Source: Pseudomonadota bacterium
GTDB taxonomy: Bacteria; Myxococcota_A; Polyangia; Polyangiales; Polyangiaceae
Assembly (NCBI GenBank): GCA_023432025.1
Contig: JAEYVE010000228.1
Coordinates: 35,969-99,968, forward strand
DNA length: 64,000 nucleotides
Direction of reading: 5' to 3'
Shown here piece after piece: positions 51,257 through 59,808 of the stretch. Within the stretch, counting starts at the first letter, position 1. The number at the start of each line of letters is the position of its first letter. The notes beneath the pieces were generated by a model. That model saw only the letters and a program-made list of their open reading frames with translations, was not told the origin of the DNA and did no database searches. Both the position numbers and the translations under genes were made by a program.

Positions 51257-52252
51257 TTGGTCTCGTGGTTGGCGCGGGCCAAGTGGCGTGCCGCGCTCTC
51301 GGGCGCATGCGTGCTCTTGTGCGCAGTGTGGCCGAGCACTGCACTTGCAGGTTCGCGCACGTTGGTCGAAATGGGCGACACGGGCGGACGCGTGGACGAG
51401 GCGCTCGTCCGGCGGCTCATTGCGCTCGAGTTGGGCGAGGTCAACGTCCCGGACAACCCGCGCGTGCCGGGGGATCGAGGCGACGAAGTCGTTTTGTACT
51501 GTCGTGTTGCCGCGGACGGCGACGGCTTGCTCGTGGAGGTTTGGGATCGGGGAGATCCTGCGGGGGCACGGCGGGTGAGCTTGCAGGGCAGCTCGCAGCT
51601 CGTCGCGCGCCGGGTCGCGCTCGCCGCGGCGGAGCTTGCGCGACGGTTGGCGCGCGACCGCGTGCTGCTCGAGAAGCGCTTGGAACGAGAGGCTCTCGCG
51701 CTCGAGGCAGAGCGAGCGGAGCAGGCCGACAGCGCCGCGCGCCGCCGCCTCGCGCTCTCGGCGCGGGCGGCCGGGGTCGCCCTCTTCGAGGGCGCGTACT
51801 TGGTGGGGCCCGAGCTCGGGGTTCAGCTGAACCGAGATCACCCGCTGCGGATCGAAATGGCTCTCGGCTGGCTCGGCGGCTCGGTCAGCGCGCTCTCGGA
51901 GACGGCAGGTTGGTCGGCGGCGGAGCTCACGCTTTCGCCTGGCTGGGTCTTTACGCCACGGCCGAGCTGGGAAGTCACGTTGGGGGCGCCCGTCACCGCG
52001 ACGCTGGTTCACCTTCGTGATGGCGTGAGCGTGGACGACATTTCGGGCGAAAGAGACACTTGGACTGCGCGCGCCGGTCTCGGCCTGTCAGTCACTCGGC
52101 GTGTGGCGTCGGGAACACGCCTGGAGGCGGGCGTGAGCGCGGGCATGTTGCTGCGTCCGGTGCGTCTCGCGCGCGTGCAGGCAGGCGAGGACGACTTTGC
52201 GCGGCTGCATGGCGGCTTCGCCCAGCTGACGCTCGGCGTGCTGGTCGACTGA
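51257..52252 (+). CDS. Secreted envelope protein of the sigma/anti-sigma cluster, unknown function
   Basis: 331 residues from TTG 51257, eight bases after GGGGGA; other in-frame TTG codons at 51251 and 51269 are possible. Signal peptide: basic ARAKWR, hydrophobic core, cleavage after STALA. The N-terminal part (RRLIALELGEVNVPD, VVLYCRVAADGDGLLVEVWD) is alpha/beta. A helical stretch with EALALEAERAEQ follows, then alternating strands with repeated Gly and aromatic residues (GPELGVQLNRDHPLRIEMALG, AELTLSPGWVFTPRPSW, LHGGFAQLTLGVLVD) to the end, which resembles a small outer-membrane beta-barrel. Third gene of the sigma unit, so perhaps an envelope sensor or target. The last codons begin a tandem duplication. 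Confidence 0.75.
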   Translation: MVSWLARAKWRAALSGACVLLCAVWPSTALAGSRTLVEMGDTGGRVDEALVRRLIALELGEVNVPDNPRVPGDRGDEVVLYCRVAADGDGLLVEVWDRGDPAGARRVSLQGSSQLVARRVALAAAELARRLARDRVLLEKRLEREALALEAERAEQADSAARRRLALSARAAGVALFEGAYLVGPELGVQLNRDHPLRIEMALGWLGGSVSALSETAGWSAAELTLSPGWVFTPRPSWEVTLGAPVTATLVHLRDGVSVDDISGERDTWTARAGLGLSVTRRVASGTRLEAGVSAGMLLRPVRLARVQAGEDDFARLHGGFAQLTLGVLVD

Positions 52253-52374
52253 GCCGTAGCGCGGCTGCAGCGCGGCTCGCAGCAGACGCTCACCCGTGCT
52301 GGTCGACTGAGCTAGCGCGCACGTAGCGCGGCTGCAGCGGCTCGCAGCAGACGCTGGTCGACTGAGCTAGCCGC
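52239..52374. repeat. Imperfect tandem duplication covering the 3' end of the envelope gene
   Basis: The word GCTGGTCGACTGAGC appears three times, near 52239, 52298 and 52353, separated by similar spacers containing GTAGCGCGGCTGCAGC and GGCTCGCAGCAGACGCT. Units are roughly 55-59 bases. The first copy is the actual gene end including its TGA. Confidence 0.9.
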
Positions 52375-52466
52375 ACTTTTCGCGGCTGCGCGGCGGTTCG
52401 TACAAAGACGGGTCGGTGCCGCAGGCCGAGCCGTCCGCTCGTCGGTCTACCGTGCTGCCGTATCGA

Positions 52467-52506
52467 GCGCTCTGGCCGGTCAAGCGCTCTGGCCGGTCAA
52501 GCGCTC
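52467..52506. repeat. 17-base tandem repeat at the 3' end of the small PilZ-like gene
   Basis: GCGCTCTGGCCGGTCAA occurs twice head to tail (52467-52483, 52484-52500) plus a partial third copy. The stop codon of the minus-strand gene lies in it; 17 is not a multiple of three. Confidence 0.95.
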
Positions 52507-52734
52507 GCGGACCTCGCGCGCAGCATTGCGGAGCCGTCCCTCGATGCGGAAGAGCTCACCTTCTCGTCTGCACCGCTTCACCTTGAGCTGAAGCTCGAAG
52601 TCGATGCCGTCCAGCTGCCCGCTCACCGTCGAGCCCGGCGCCGAGGCGAACGGACAGAGCAGCGTGGTCGTGTCCCCGTCGCTGGCGACGATTTCGGCGT
52701 GTTCGCCGTTCTTCAGCGTGAGCTTGTGCGTCAT
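52480..52734 (-). CDS. Small PilZ-like or unknown cytoplasmic protein
   Basis: 84 residues, ATG at 52734. Beta-rich: MTHKLTLKNGEHAEIVASDG, TTTLLCPFASAPGSTVSGQL, FELQLKVKRCRREGELFRIE, then a short helix (RNAAREVRERL). The strand order and the GSxVSGQL and KVKRC positions recall a minimal PilZ-type barrel, but the RxxxR and DxSxxG c-di-GMP motifs are absent, so binding is doubtful. It sits 33 bases behind smpB on the same strand, so it may share its transcript. The 17-base duplication appears to have shortened its end. Confidence 0.6.
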   Translation of the reverse strand: MTHKLTLKNGEHAEIVASDGDTTTLLCPFASAPGSTVSGQLDGIDFELQLKVKRCRREGELFRIEGRLRNAAREVRERLTGQSA

Positions 52735-52767
52735 CGGACTATCGAAAGGTGAGGTGCCTGGGAGGAG

Positions 52768-53259
52768 TCAGTAGCGGGCGCGGCGCATCGCTGCCTGCGC
52801 TTCGCGATCGGCCTCGCGCTCCTTCAGGCTTTGGCGCTTGTCGTAGTGCTTCTTGCCTCGGGCCAAAGCCACCTCGAGCTTGATGCGACCCGACTTGAAG
52901 TAACACTTGGTCGCGACCAAGGTCATGCCTTCGCGCTCGAGCGCCTCGCGCATGCGATCGATTTCCGAGCGGTTGAGTAGCAGCTTGCGAGGACGGCGCT
53001 CCTCGTGACCGAAAGCGGCGTGCTTCATCGGAGGGATGCGCATGCCCTTGACCCACGCCTCACCGCGGATGTCCACGTCCACCCACGCGTCCGTCAAATC
53101 CGGCGCGTGCTCGCGCAGCGACCTCGCCTCGCTGCCGATGAGCGCGACGCCGGCCTCGTACGTGTCGCCGAGCTCGTAGTCGAAGCGAGCGCGGCGATTG
53201 ACGGCGACGACTCGATCGCCGCGAGGCGTCTTTCCGCTTTGCGTGCCGCCTTTCGCCAT
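52768..53259 (-). CDS. smpB: SsrA-binding protein SmpB
   Basis: 163 residues from ATG 53259 with GAGG upstream. SmpB binds tmRNA and brings it to stalled ribosomes. Conserved blocks: VAVNRRARFDYELGDTYEAG, GSEARSLREH, WVDVDIRGEAWVKGMRIPP, RPRKLLLNRSEIDRM, LVATKCYFKSGRIKLEVALARGKKHYDKR is readable in order, and the basic C-terminal tail. The tmRNA gene itself is not in the window. It diverges from the double uvrA with 85 bases between. Confidence 0.97.
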   Translation of the reverse strand: MAKGGTQSGKTPRGDRVVAVNRRARFDYELGDTYEAGVALIGSEARSLREHAPDLTDAWVDVDIRGEAWVKGMRIPPMKHAAFGHEERRPRKLLLNRSEIDRMREALEREGMTLVATKCYFKSGRIKLEVALARGKKHYDKRQSLKEREADREAQAAMRRARY

Positions 53260-53344
53260 GCGCCTCGAACTATGCCCAGGCAGCGTACAAACGCAACGCC
53301 CCTGCCTTGATCGAGTGCCCTCCGCGTGGTTGATCGGACGGTAC

Positions 53345-56300
53345 ATGCTCGCGACCCGTCTCGTTGGGGCAAAAACCCACAATTTGCGCGGCGTCGACCT
53401 CGAGCTTCGTCCCGGCGAGGTCGTCGTCGTCACCGGCGTGTCCGGCTCGGGCAAGAGCTCGCTTGCGCTCGACACGCTCTACGCGGAGGGCCAGCGCCGC
53501 TTCGTGGAGAGCTTCAGCCCCTACGCGCGACAATTCTTGGAGCGCCTCGAGCGGCCGCCGGTGGACTTGCTCGAGCCCGTCCCGGCGGCGGTCGCGGTGG
53601 ACCGCAAAGCGCCGGTGAAGAGCTCACGCTCGACCGTGGCCACGATGGCGGACATCGAGCCCTACCTGGGGGCGCTCTTCGCCAAGCAGTCGAGACCGCT
53701 GTGCCCGGAGCACAAGGTGCCCGCGGTCGCGTGCAGCATCGAAAGCGCCACGGAGCGAGTGCTCGGAGAGCTCTCGGGCCAGCGGGTGGTCCTCGCGTAC
53801 CCGGTGAACGTTCCGAGCGCCGAGGAGTACCTGGCGCTGCGTGACGCGTTGGCTGCCGAGGGGTTCTTGCGCCTGGTGGTCGCCGGAAAGACGCGCGAGC
53901 TGAACGACGTGAAGCCGTCGGAAGCGGTGCGAGCGGGGAGCGTCGAGGTCGTCACGGATCGAGTGGAGGTGGGGGCGGCATCGAAAAAGCGCATTGCCGA
54001 GGCCATCGAAGCCGGCTTTCGCCGCGGTGGCTCTGCGCTGGTGCACGGCTCGCGCGTGCTCCGCTTTCGCGAGGGACTCTCGTGCCCGGAGTGCGGCGTG
54101 CGTCTGGAGCCGCCGCGCGTCGGATTGTTCTCGTACGAGTCGCCGCTCGGCGCGTGCGGCAACTGCCGCGGCTTCGGTCGCACGATGGGCGTGGATCTCG
54201 ACAAGGTGATTCCGGATCCACGACTTTCGCTGGGCAAAGGCGTCATTCGCCCCTGGCGCGGCAAGTCCACTACCTGGGAGCGCGGCGCCCTCAAGAAGTT
54301 CGCCAAGAGCGAGGGCATCGACTGGGACGCTCCCTGGGAGCGTCTCTCCGAGAAGCAGCGAGAGCGCATCATTTCGGGCGCCGGAGACTACGACGCGGGT
54401 GAATACCCCGGCGTGATGGGTTGGTTTCGTTGGCTCGAGACCAAAACCTACAAAATGCACGTTCGCGTGCTCCTGTCGCGGTACAGATCGTACGACCCGT
54501 GTCCGGTTTGTCAGGGCACGCGCCTGAACGCGCACGCGCGGACCTACCGCGTGTGCGACAAAGATCTCGCCGAGTGGCACGCGCTCGAGGTGCGAGAGGC
54601 GTTGTCGCTACTCGAAGCGCTCGAGCCCGAGGGGCCCCACGCCGCGCTCCTCGTGCGCGAGCTCTCGAATCGACTGCGCTACTTGGCGCGCGTAGGCCTC
54701 GGCTACCTCAGCCTGGATCGACAAGCGCGCACCTTGTCGGGCGGCGAAGCGCAACGCGTCACCCTCACCGCAGCCCTCGGAACGTCGCTCCACAACGCGC
54801 TCTTCGTGCTCGACGAGCCCACGGTGGGTCTGCACCCGGCGGACGTGGAGCCGCTCACCGGACTTCTGCGGGAGCTCGCCGAGCGCAACAACACGGTGGT
54901 CGTCATCGAGCACGACCCGCGCATCATTCTGGCGGCAGATCGCGTCGTCGAGCTCGGACCAGGCGCAGGCGCGGCGGGCGGATCCATCACGTTCGACGGA
55001 AGCGTCAAGCAGGCGATCGTGCACGGCGGAGCGACGGCCCGAGCCGTCGAGCCGCGCGCCGTCCGCGCGGACGAAGCGAGCGCGCCAAGCGGCGCGCTTT
55101 GGGTGCGTGGCGCGAGCGCGCACAACCTGCGGGGCGTGGACGTTCAGGTTCCGCTGGGGCAGCTGGTGGCCGTCAGCGGACCCAGCGGCTCCGGCAAGAG
55201 CTCGCTGGTCGTCGACGTGCTCTATCGCGCCTTGGCGCGGCGCGTGGGCGAGCTGGACGTGGAGCGCCCTGGTGAGCACCGAGAGCTCGAGGGCGCAGAC
55301 AGCGTGCGACGCGTCGAGCTGGTCGACCAAGCCCCGCTCGGACGCACGTCGCGCGGCAACCCCGGCACGTACACCAAGGCGTGGGACACCGTGCGCAAGC
55401 TCTTCTCCGAAGAGCCAGAGGCGCTGGCTCGCGAGCTCACCGCCGCCAGCTTCTCGTTCAACGTGGCGGCGGGCCGCTGCGAGGCCTGCGCGGGTGAGGG
55501 CTTCGAGACGGTAGAAATGCAGTTTTTGGCAGACGTGGCGCTGCCGTGCCCCGTGTGCCGGGGCAAGCGTTTCGACGACAACGTGCTCGCCGTGCGTCAC
55601 CGCGGAAAGACCATCGCCGACGTCTTGGACTCCACCATCGACGAGGCGCTCGCGCTCTGGCCCGATCAGCGCGGCATCGTGCGCACGCTCGGGCCGCTCG
55701 TGTCGCTCGGCCTCGGCTACTTGAAGCTGGGGCAGCCGCTTTCGACGCTCTCCGGCGGAGAGGCGCAGCGCCTCAAGCTGGCGCGCGCCCTCCGCGAGTC
55801 GAGCAAGGACACGCTGTACGTCTTCGACGAACCGAGCGCGGGTCTGCACGCGGACGAGGTCTCACTCTTGCTCGACGCGCTTCGACACTTGGTGCGGGGT
55901 GGAGGCTCCGTCGTGGTGGTCGATCACGATTTGGACGTGCTTCGCGCCGCAGATCACTTGATTGAGCTCGGCCCGGGCGGAGGAGCGGCGGGCGGCAGCA
56001 TCGTGGCGGAGGGCGCACCCGCGGACGTAGCCGCTGGCGAAACGGTGACGGGCGTCGCGCTCGCCAAAGCGACGCGGCGAGCGCCGCGCGCGAAAGCAAC
56101 CCAGTCGCGAAGCGCCGTCCCGGCGGCGCTGTCGGTCCAGAGCGCCCGCGAGCACAACCTCCGGGACGTTTCCGTATCCGTGCCGCACGGCAAGCTCACC
56201 GTGGTGACGGGGCCGAGCGGCTCGGGCAAGAGCACGCTCACCTTCGACGTCATCTTCGCGGAAGGTCAGCGGCGCTTCTTGGAGACGCTCACGCCGTACG

Positions 56301-58612
56301 CGCGTCAGTTCTTGCCCACCATGGCGCGCCCCGACGTGGACTCCGTGGTGGGCGTTCCCCCGGCCATCGCACTCGAGCAGCGTACGGCGCGCGCGGGGGC
56401 GCGCTCCACGGTGGCGACCGTCACCGAGGTCGCGCACTACCTCCGGCTCGCTTACGCAAAGCTGGGCGTGGTTCATTGCCCCGACCACGGTCAACCCATC
56501 GAGCGCCACTCCGCCGATGCGCTCTACGAAGAGGTCACGAGGGCGCGCGGGAAAGTCTCGCTGCTTGCGCCCGCCGTTCGCGCCCGCAAAGGCACCTACT
56601 TGGACGTGTTCACGGCCGCGTCCCGCGCCGGAATCGTGCTCGCGGTCGCCGACGGTCAGCGCGTACACACGGAGTCGCCGCCCAAGCTCGCCAAGACGAA
56701 AGAACACGACATCGATCTCGTCCTGGCCGAAGGCGCACGCGCCAGCGCGCTGACGCGCTCGCTCTTCGACAGCGCGCTCAGTTGGGGCAAGGGCACGGTG
56801 AAGCTCTTGGACGAGCGCGGGACAGCGAGCGAGCTCTCGCTCCGCGGCAGCTGCCCGGAGTGCGGCTTTTCCGCTGGAGACGTAGATCCGCGCTACTTTT
56901 CGTTCAACACCAAGCAAGGGCAGTGCGAGCGCTGCGAGGGCACGGGCGAGGTGCCCAGCGCCGTACAAAAAGACGACGGCTACGTTTGGTACGAGGAGTG
57001 CCCCGACTGTGGCGGCTCGCGCCTCTCGCCGCTCCCGCGCAGCGTGCGTCTGCAAGGCCAAACGTACGCCGAGCTCACGGCGCGCTCCATCCGCGCCGTC
57101 TTGGCGGAGGTCGAACGTTATCGTTTCGAAGGCCTCTCGGCGCGCGTGGCCGAGCCCATCGTCGCCGAGCTCACGCGCCGGCTACGCTTTTTGGTGGAGG
57201 TGGGGCTCGACTACCTGTCCTTGGACCGCGACGCCGCGAGCCTCTCCGGCGGAGAAATGCAGCGCCTGCGCTTGGCCGCGCAGCTGGGCGCCGGATTGAC
57301 GGGCGCCCTCTACGTGTTGGACGAGCCCACGATCGGCTTGCACCCGCGGGACACGGATCGCCTGCTCGCCAACTTGCGGCGTTTGGTCGACACGGGCTCG
57401 ACCGTGTTGGTCGTCGAGCACGACGTGGACACCATTCGCGCGGCAGATCACCTGATTGATTTGGGACCGGGCGGGGGCAGTCAAGGCGGCCGTGTGATTG
57501 CGGAGGGTCCGCCAATGGCGGTGCTCGGCGTCGCCGAATCGCCGACGGGTCGCGCGCTTCAGGGGCCACACCAGCTGCGCGCGCCGCGACCGATCGACGG
57601 GGCGAAGTGGCTCACGCTCGAGGGAGCGCGTGAGCACAACTTGCGCGGCGACACCGTGAAGCTTCCGCTCGAACGCTTGACCGTCGTGGCGGGAGTCAGC
57701 GGCTCGGGCAAGAGCACGCTCGTGCGCAAGGTGCTGCTCCCCGCGCTCAGACAGAAGCTGCACCGCGTTTCGGACGAGCCGGGCGCCTTCGAGCGTCTCA
57801 CGGGTTACGAGGCGCTGTCGCGCGCCGTGGCGGTGGATCAGTCACCCATCGGTCGTACGCCGCGCTCGGTGCCGGCCACGTTTCTCGGCATTTGGGATTT
57901 GGTGCGCAAGCTCTTCGCCAAGACGACGGACGCCCAAGTTCAGGGCTTCGACGCCGCGCGCTTCTCGTTCAACGGAACGAGCGGCGGGCGTTGTCCAGCC
58001 TGCGAGGGACAGGGCGTCATTTCGCACGAAATGAGCTTCTTGCCCGACGTGGTGACGCCGTGCCCCACGTGCGAAGGCACGCGCTTCGAGCCGCGCACGC
58101 GCAGCGTGCGCTACCTCGACCACGACATCGGTCAGGTGTTGGCGCTCACGGCCGAACAAGCCGTGCAGGTCTTCGCTCATCACCCGAAAATCCGCGCACC
58201 TCTCGAAACCCTCTGCGAGCTCGGCGCCGGCTACATCACGCTCGGACAAGGCTCGCACACGCTGTCCGGCGGCGAAGCACAGCGCCTCAAGCTCGCGGCC
58301 GAGCTCACCGCCGGGGCGCGCCACGAACCCACTTTGTACGTGCTGGACGAGCCCACCACCGGTCTGCACCTCGCGGACGTGGCCAAGCTCGTGCGCGTGC
58401 TCGAGCGCCTGGTGGACCGAGGAGACACGTTGGTCGTCATCGAGCACCATCCGGAGGTCATCGCCGGCGCAGACTACATCGTGGAGCTCGGCCCCGAGGG
58501 GGGAGAAGCCGGCGGCCGCGTCGTGGCACAAGGCGTGCGCTACGATCTCGCCCGCAGAAAAACCGCCACGGGCCAAGTCGTCGCGCGCATGCTCGCAGAA
58601 GCCCGGACGTGA
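53345..58612 (+). CDS. uvrA: Double-length UvrA: two UvrA copies fused in one chain
   Basis: 1755 residues from ATG 53345, about twice a normal UvrA. UvrA is the damage-recognition ATPase of nucleotide excision repair, normally a homodimer with two ABC modules per chain. Four complete modules are present: Walker A at about 31, 612, 956 and 1450 (GVSGSGKSS, GPSGSGKSS, GPSGSGKST, GVSGSGKST); signatures LSGGE at 464, 802, 1300 and 1640; and Walker B VLDEPTVGLHP, VFDEPSAGLH, VLDEPTIGLHP, VLDEPTTGLH. Each half carries zinc-site Cys pairs (CPECG/CGNCRG and CEACAGEG/CPVCRG; CPECG/CERCEG and CPACEGQG/CPTCEG). The halves meet near residue 935 in an Ala/Arg linker. So one polypeptide may act as a built-in dimer. 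Confidence 0.95.
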   Translation: MLATRLVGAKTHNLRGVDLELRPGEVVVVTGVSGSGKSSLALDTLYAEGQRRFVESFSPYARQFLERLERPPVDLLEPVPAAVAVDRKAPVKSSRSTVATMADIEPYLGALFAKQSRPLCPEHKVPAVACSIESATERVLGELSGQRVVLAYPVNVPSAEEYLALRDALAAEGFLRLVVAGKTRELNDVKPSEAVRAGSVEVVTDRVEVGAASKKRIAEAIEAGFRRGGSALVHGSRVLRFREGLSCPECGVRLEPPRVGLFSYESPLGACGNCRGFGRTMGVDLDKVIPDPRLSLGKGVIRPWRGKSTTWERGALKKFAKSEGIDWDAPWERLSEKQRERIISGAGDYDAGEYPGVMGWFRWLETKTYKMHVRVLLSRYRSYDPCPVCQGTRLNAHARTYRVCDKDLAEWHALEVREALSLLEALEPEGPHAALLVRELSNRLRYLARVGLGYLSLDRQARTLSGGEAQRVTLTAALGTSLHNALFVLDEPTVGLHPADVEPLTGLLRELAERNNTVVVIEHDPRIILAADRVVELGPGAGAAGGSITFDGSVKQAIVHGGATARAVEPRAVRADEASAPSGALWVRGASAHNLRGVDVQVPLGQLVAVSGPSGSGKSSLVVDVLYRALARRVGELDVERPGEHRELEGADSVRRVELVDQAPLGRTSRGNPGTYTKAWDTVRKLFSEEPEALARELTAASFSFNVAAGRCEACAGEGFETVEMQFLADVALPCPVCRGKRFDDNVLAVRHRGKTIADVLDSTIDEALALWPDQRGIVRTLGPLVSLGLGYLKLGQPLSTLSGGEAQRLKLARALRESSKDTLYVFDEPSAGLHADEVSLLLDALRHLVRGGGSVVVVDHDLDVLRAADHLIELGPGGGAAGGSIVAEGAPADVAAGETVTGVALAKATRRAPRAKATQSRSAVPAALSVQSAREHNLRDVSVSVPHGKLTVVTGPSGSGKSTLTFDVIFAEGQRRFLETLTPYARQFLPTMARPDVDSVVGVPPAIALEQRTARAGARSTVATVTEVAHYLRLAYAKLGVVHCPDHGQPIERHSADALYEEVTRARGKVSLLAPAVRARKGTYLDVFTAASRAGIVLAVADGQRVHTESPPKLAKTKEHDIDLVLAEGARASALTRSLFDSALSWGKGTVKLLDERGTASELSLRGSCPECGFSAGDVDPRYFSFNTKQGQCERCEGTGEVPSAVQKDDGYVWYEECPDCGGSRLSPLPRSVRLQGQTYAELTARSIRAVLAEVERYRFEGLSARVAEPIVAELTRRLRFLVEVGLDYLSLDRDAASLSGGEMQRLRLAAQLGAGLTGALYVLDEPTIGLHPRDTDRLLANLRRLVDTGSTVLVVEHDVDTIRAADHLIDLGPGGGSQGGRVIAEGPPMAVLGVAESPTGRALQGPHQLRAPRPIDGAKWLTLEGAREHNLRGDTVKLPLERLTVVAGVSGSGKSTLVRKVLLPALRQKLHRVSDEPGAFERLTGYEALSRAVAVDQSPIGRTPRSVPATFLGIWDLVRKLFAKTTDAQVQGFDAARFSFNGTSGGRCPACEGQGVISHEMSFLPDVVTPCPTCEGTRFEPRTRSVRYLDHDIGQVLALTAEQAVQVFAHHPKIRAPLETLCELGAGYITLGQGSHTLSGGEAQRLKLAAELTAGARHEPTLYVLDEPTTGLHLADVAKLVRVLERLVDRGDTLVVIEHHPEVIAGADYIVELGPEGGEAGGRVVAQGVRYDLARRKTATGQVVARMLAEART

Positions 58613-58628
58613 CTCGGGGGCGGCCCCT

Positions 58629-58666
58629 TACGTCCCCGCGCGGTGCTCCCGCACTACGAAAAGCGC
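58629..58666. repeat. Copy 2 of the dispersed permuted repeat
   Basis: 58638-58658 repeats the 21 bases at 48409-48429. Here ACGTCCCCGCG precedes it and AAAAGCGCG follows, the reverse order of flanks compared with copy 1. Confidence 0.85.
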
Positions 58667-58781
58667 GCTGAACGGCGTAAATCGCGAATGGAGCAGGAGA
58701 CGGCTCTTTTCGTCCGCGCGTCTTCCTGCGAAATACGGCGCGGGGGTCGGCGAGAGCCACGCGCCTCCGCTCGAACCAACC

Positions 58782-59717
58782 ATGAACCAAGCCTTCGCTC
58801 GTGCGCTGGCGCCGTGTGCGCTCACGCTCACGCTCGCTACCGTGAGTCGAGCGGCGCCGCGTGATTTGTCCGAAGAGCAGCCCGCGAGCTTCTACGTGGC
58901 GCACGGAGTGGTGGCGGCGTCGGCCATCGCGTCCACCTCGCTCCTGTACTCGTTTGCGGAGGCTTCTTCGCCGCGTACGGGGTCGTGGCTGTCGTTCGAG
59001 GACCCCGTCGAACGTCACTTCTCGCCGTCGGCCATGAGCTTGAGCGACGGCCTCCTCGTCACGAGCATGTTGGTTCCGATTGCGGCGCAGTCGGGCGCCT
59101 CCGGCACCGAGTTCGGGAACTCCGTGCTCGTGTACGGCGAGTCGCTCGCCGTCTCGCTGTGGCTGAACACCGCGGTCAAGTACGTCGTGCGTCGCGCGCG
59201 CCCCTACACGCACCATCCGAGCGAGGAGGTGCGCAAGTTCGCAGAAGCGCGCGGAGACCAAAACCTCTCGTTCTATTCAGGACACGCGAGCACGGCGTTC
59301 ACCGCGCTCGTCTCCGGCGCGCTCGTGTTTTCGTCGACGCACGAAGACGACGACGAGGAGCGCTACGCTTTCTGGGGCGTGCAGTCGGCGCTGGCTGCTG
59401 CCACGGCGCACCTCCGCGTTCGCGCAGGCAAGCACTACTACACGGACGTCCTCGTGGGCGCGCTGGTGGGCGCGGGGGTGGGGCTACTGGTGCCGTACGC
59501 GGCGGGCGTGCGCTATCGGCTCGACGCAGGCGATTGGGCCGCGCTCGGCGGTGGGCTCGTCGTTGGCGGCGGCTTGGCGCTCGTGGTCCCCTCCGACGAG
59601 CTGGGGCTCCTCCGCCCAGAGCGATCGAGCGCGTGGGCTCCTCGTCTCGACGCGATCCGCGTAAGTCAGAGCCCGAGCGGCGCAGGATGGATCGTGGCGC
59701 TCGGCGGCACGCTCTGA
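58782..59717 (+). CDS. PAP2-family phosphatase with signal peptide
   Basis: 311 residues. N-terminal signal (LAPCALTLTLATVSRA) followed by several membrane segments. All three PAP2 motifs are present: KYVVRRARP (KX6RP), FYSGHAS (the SGH motif) and RAGKHYYTDVL (RX5HX3D type). Such enzymes dephosphorylate phosphatidate or undecaprenyl pyrophosphate at the outer face of the inner membrane. The C-terminal part has extra Gly-rich helices (GGGLVVGGGLALVVPS). It precedes a glycosyltransferase gene by 91 bases, so a link to glycan carrier recycling is possible but not shown. Confidence 0.87.
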   Translation: MNQAFARALAPCALTLTLATVSRAAPRDLSEEQPASFYVAHGVVAASAIASTSLLYSFAEASSPRTGSWLSFEDPVERHFSPSAMSLSDGLLVTSMLVPIAAQSGASGTEFGNSVLVYGESLAVSLWLNTAVKYVVRRARPYTHHPSEEVRKFAEARGDQNLSFYSGHASTAFTALVSGALVFSSTHEDDDEERYAFWGVQSALAAATAHLRVRAGKHYYTDVLVGALVGAGVGLLVPYAAGVRYRLDAGDWAALGGGLVVGGGLALVVPSDELGLLRPERSSAWAPRLDAIRVSQSPSGAGWIVALGGTL

Positions 59718-59808
59718 GAGGCGTCGCGGCGCGTGCGGATGGCGTCGGAGCGCCTCTTCCGGCGCGGGCGCGGTTGCCGTGCGCAGGCGCGCGCGCTAAG
59801 GGGCCGCC

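Noticed and set aside
58523..58538. TGGCACA-AGGC-GTGC, a second sigma-54-like match
   Set aside because: It lies inside the C-terminal coding part of uvrA, has GTGC in place of TTGC, and no gene starts at a fitting distance.
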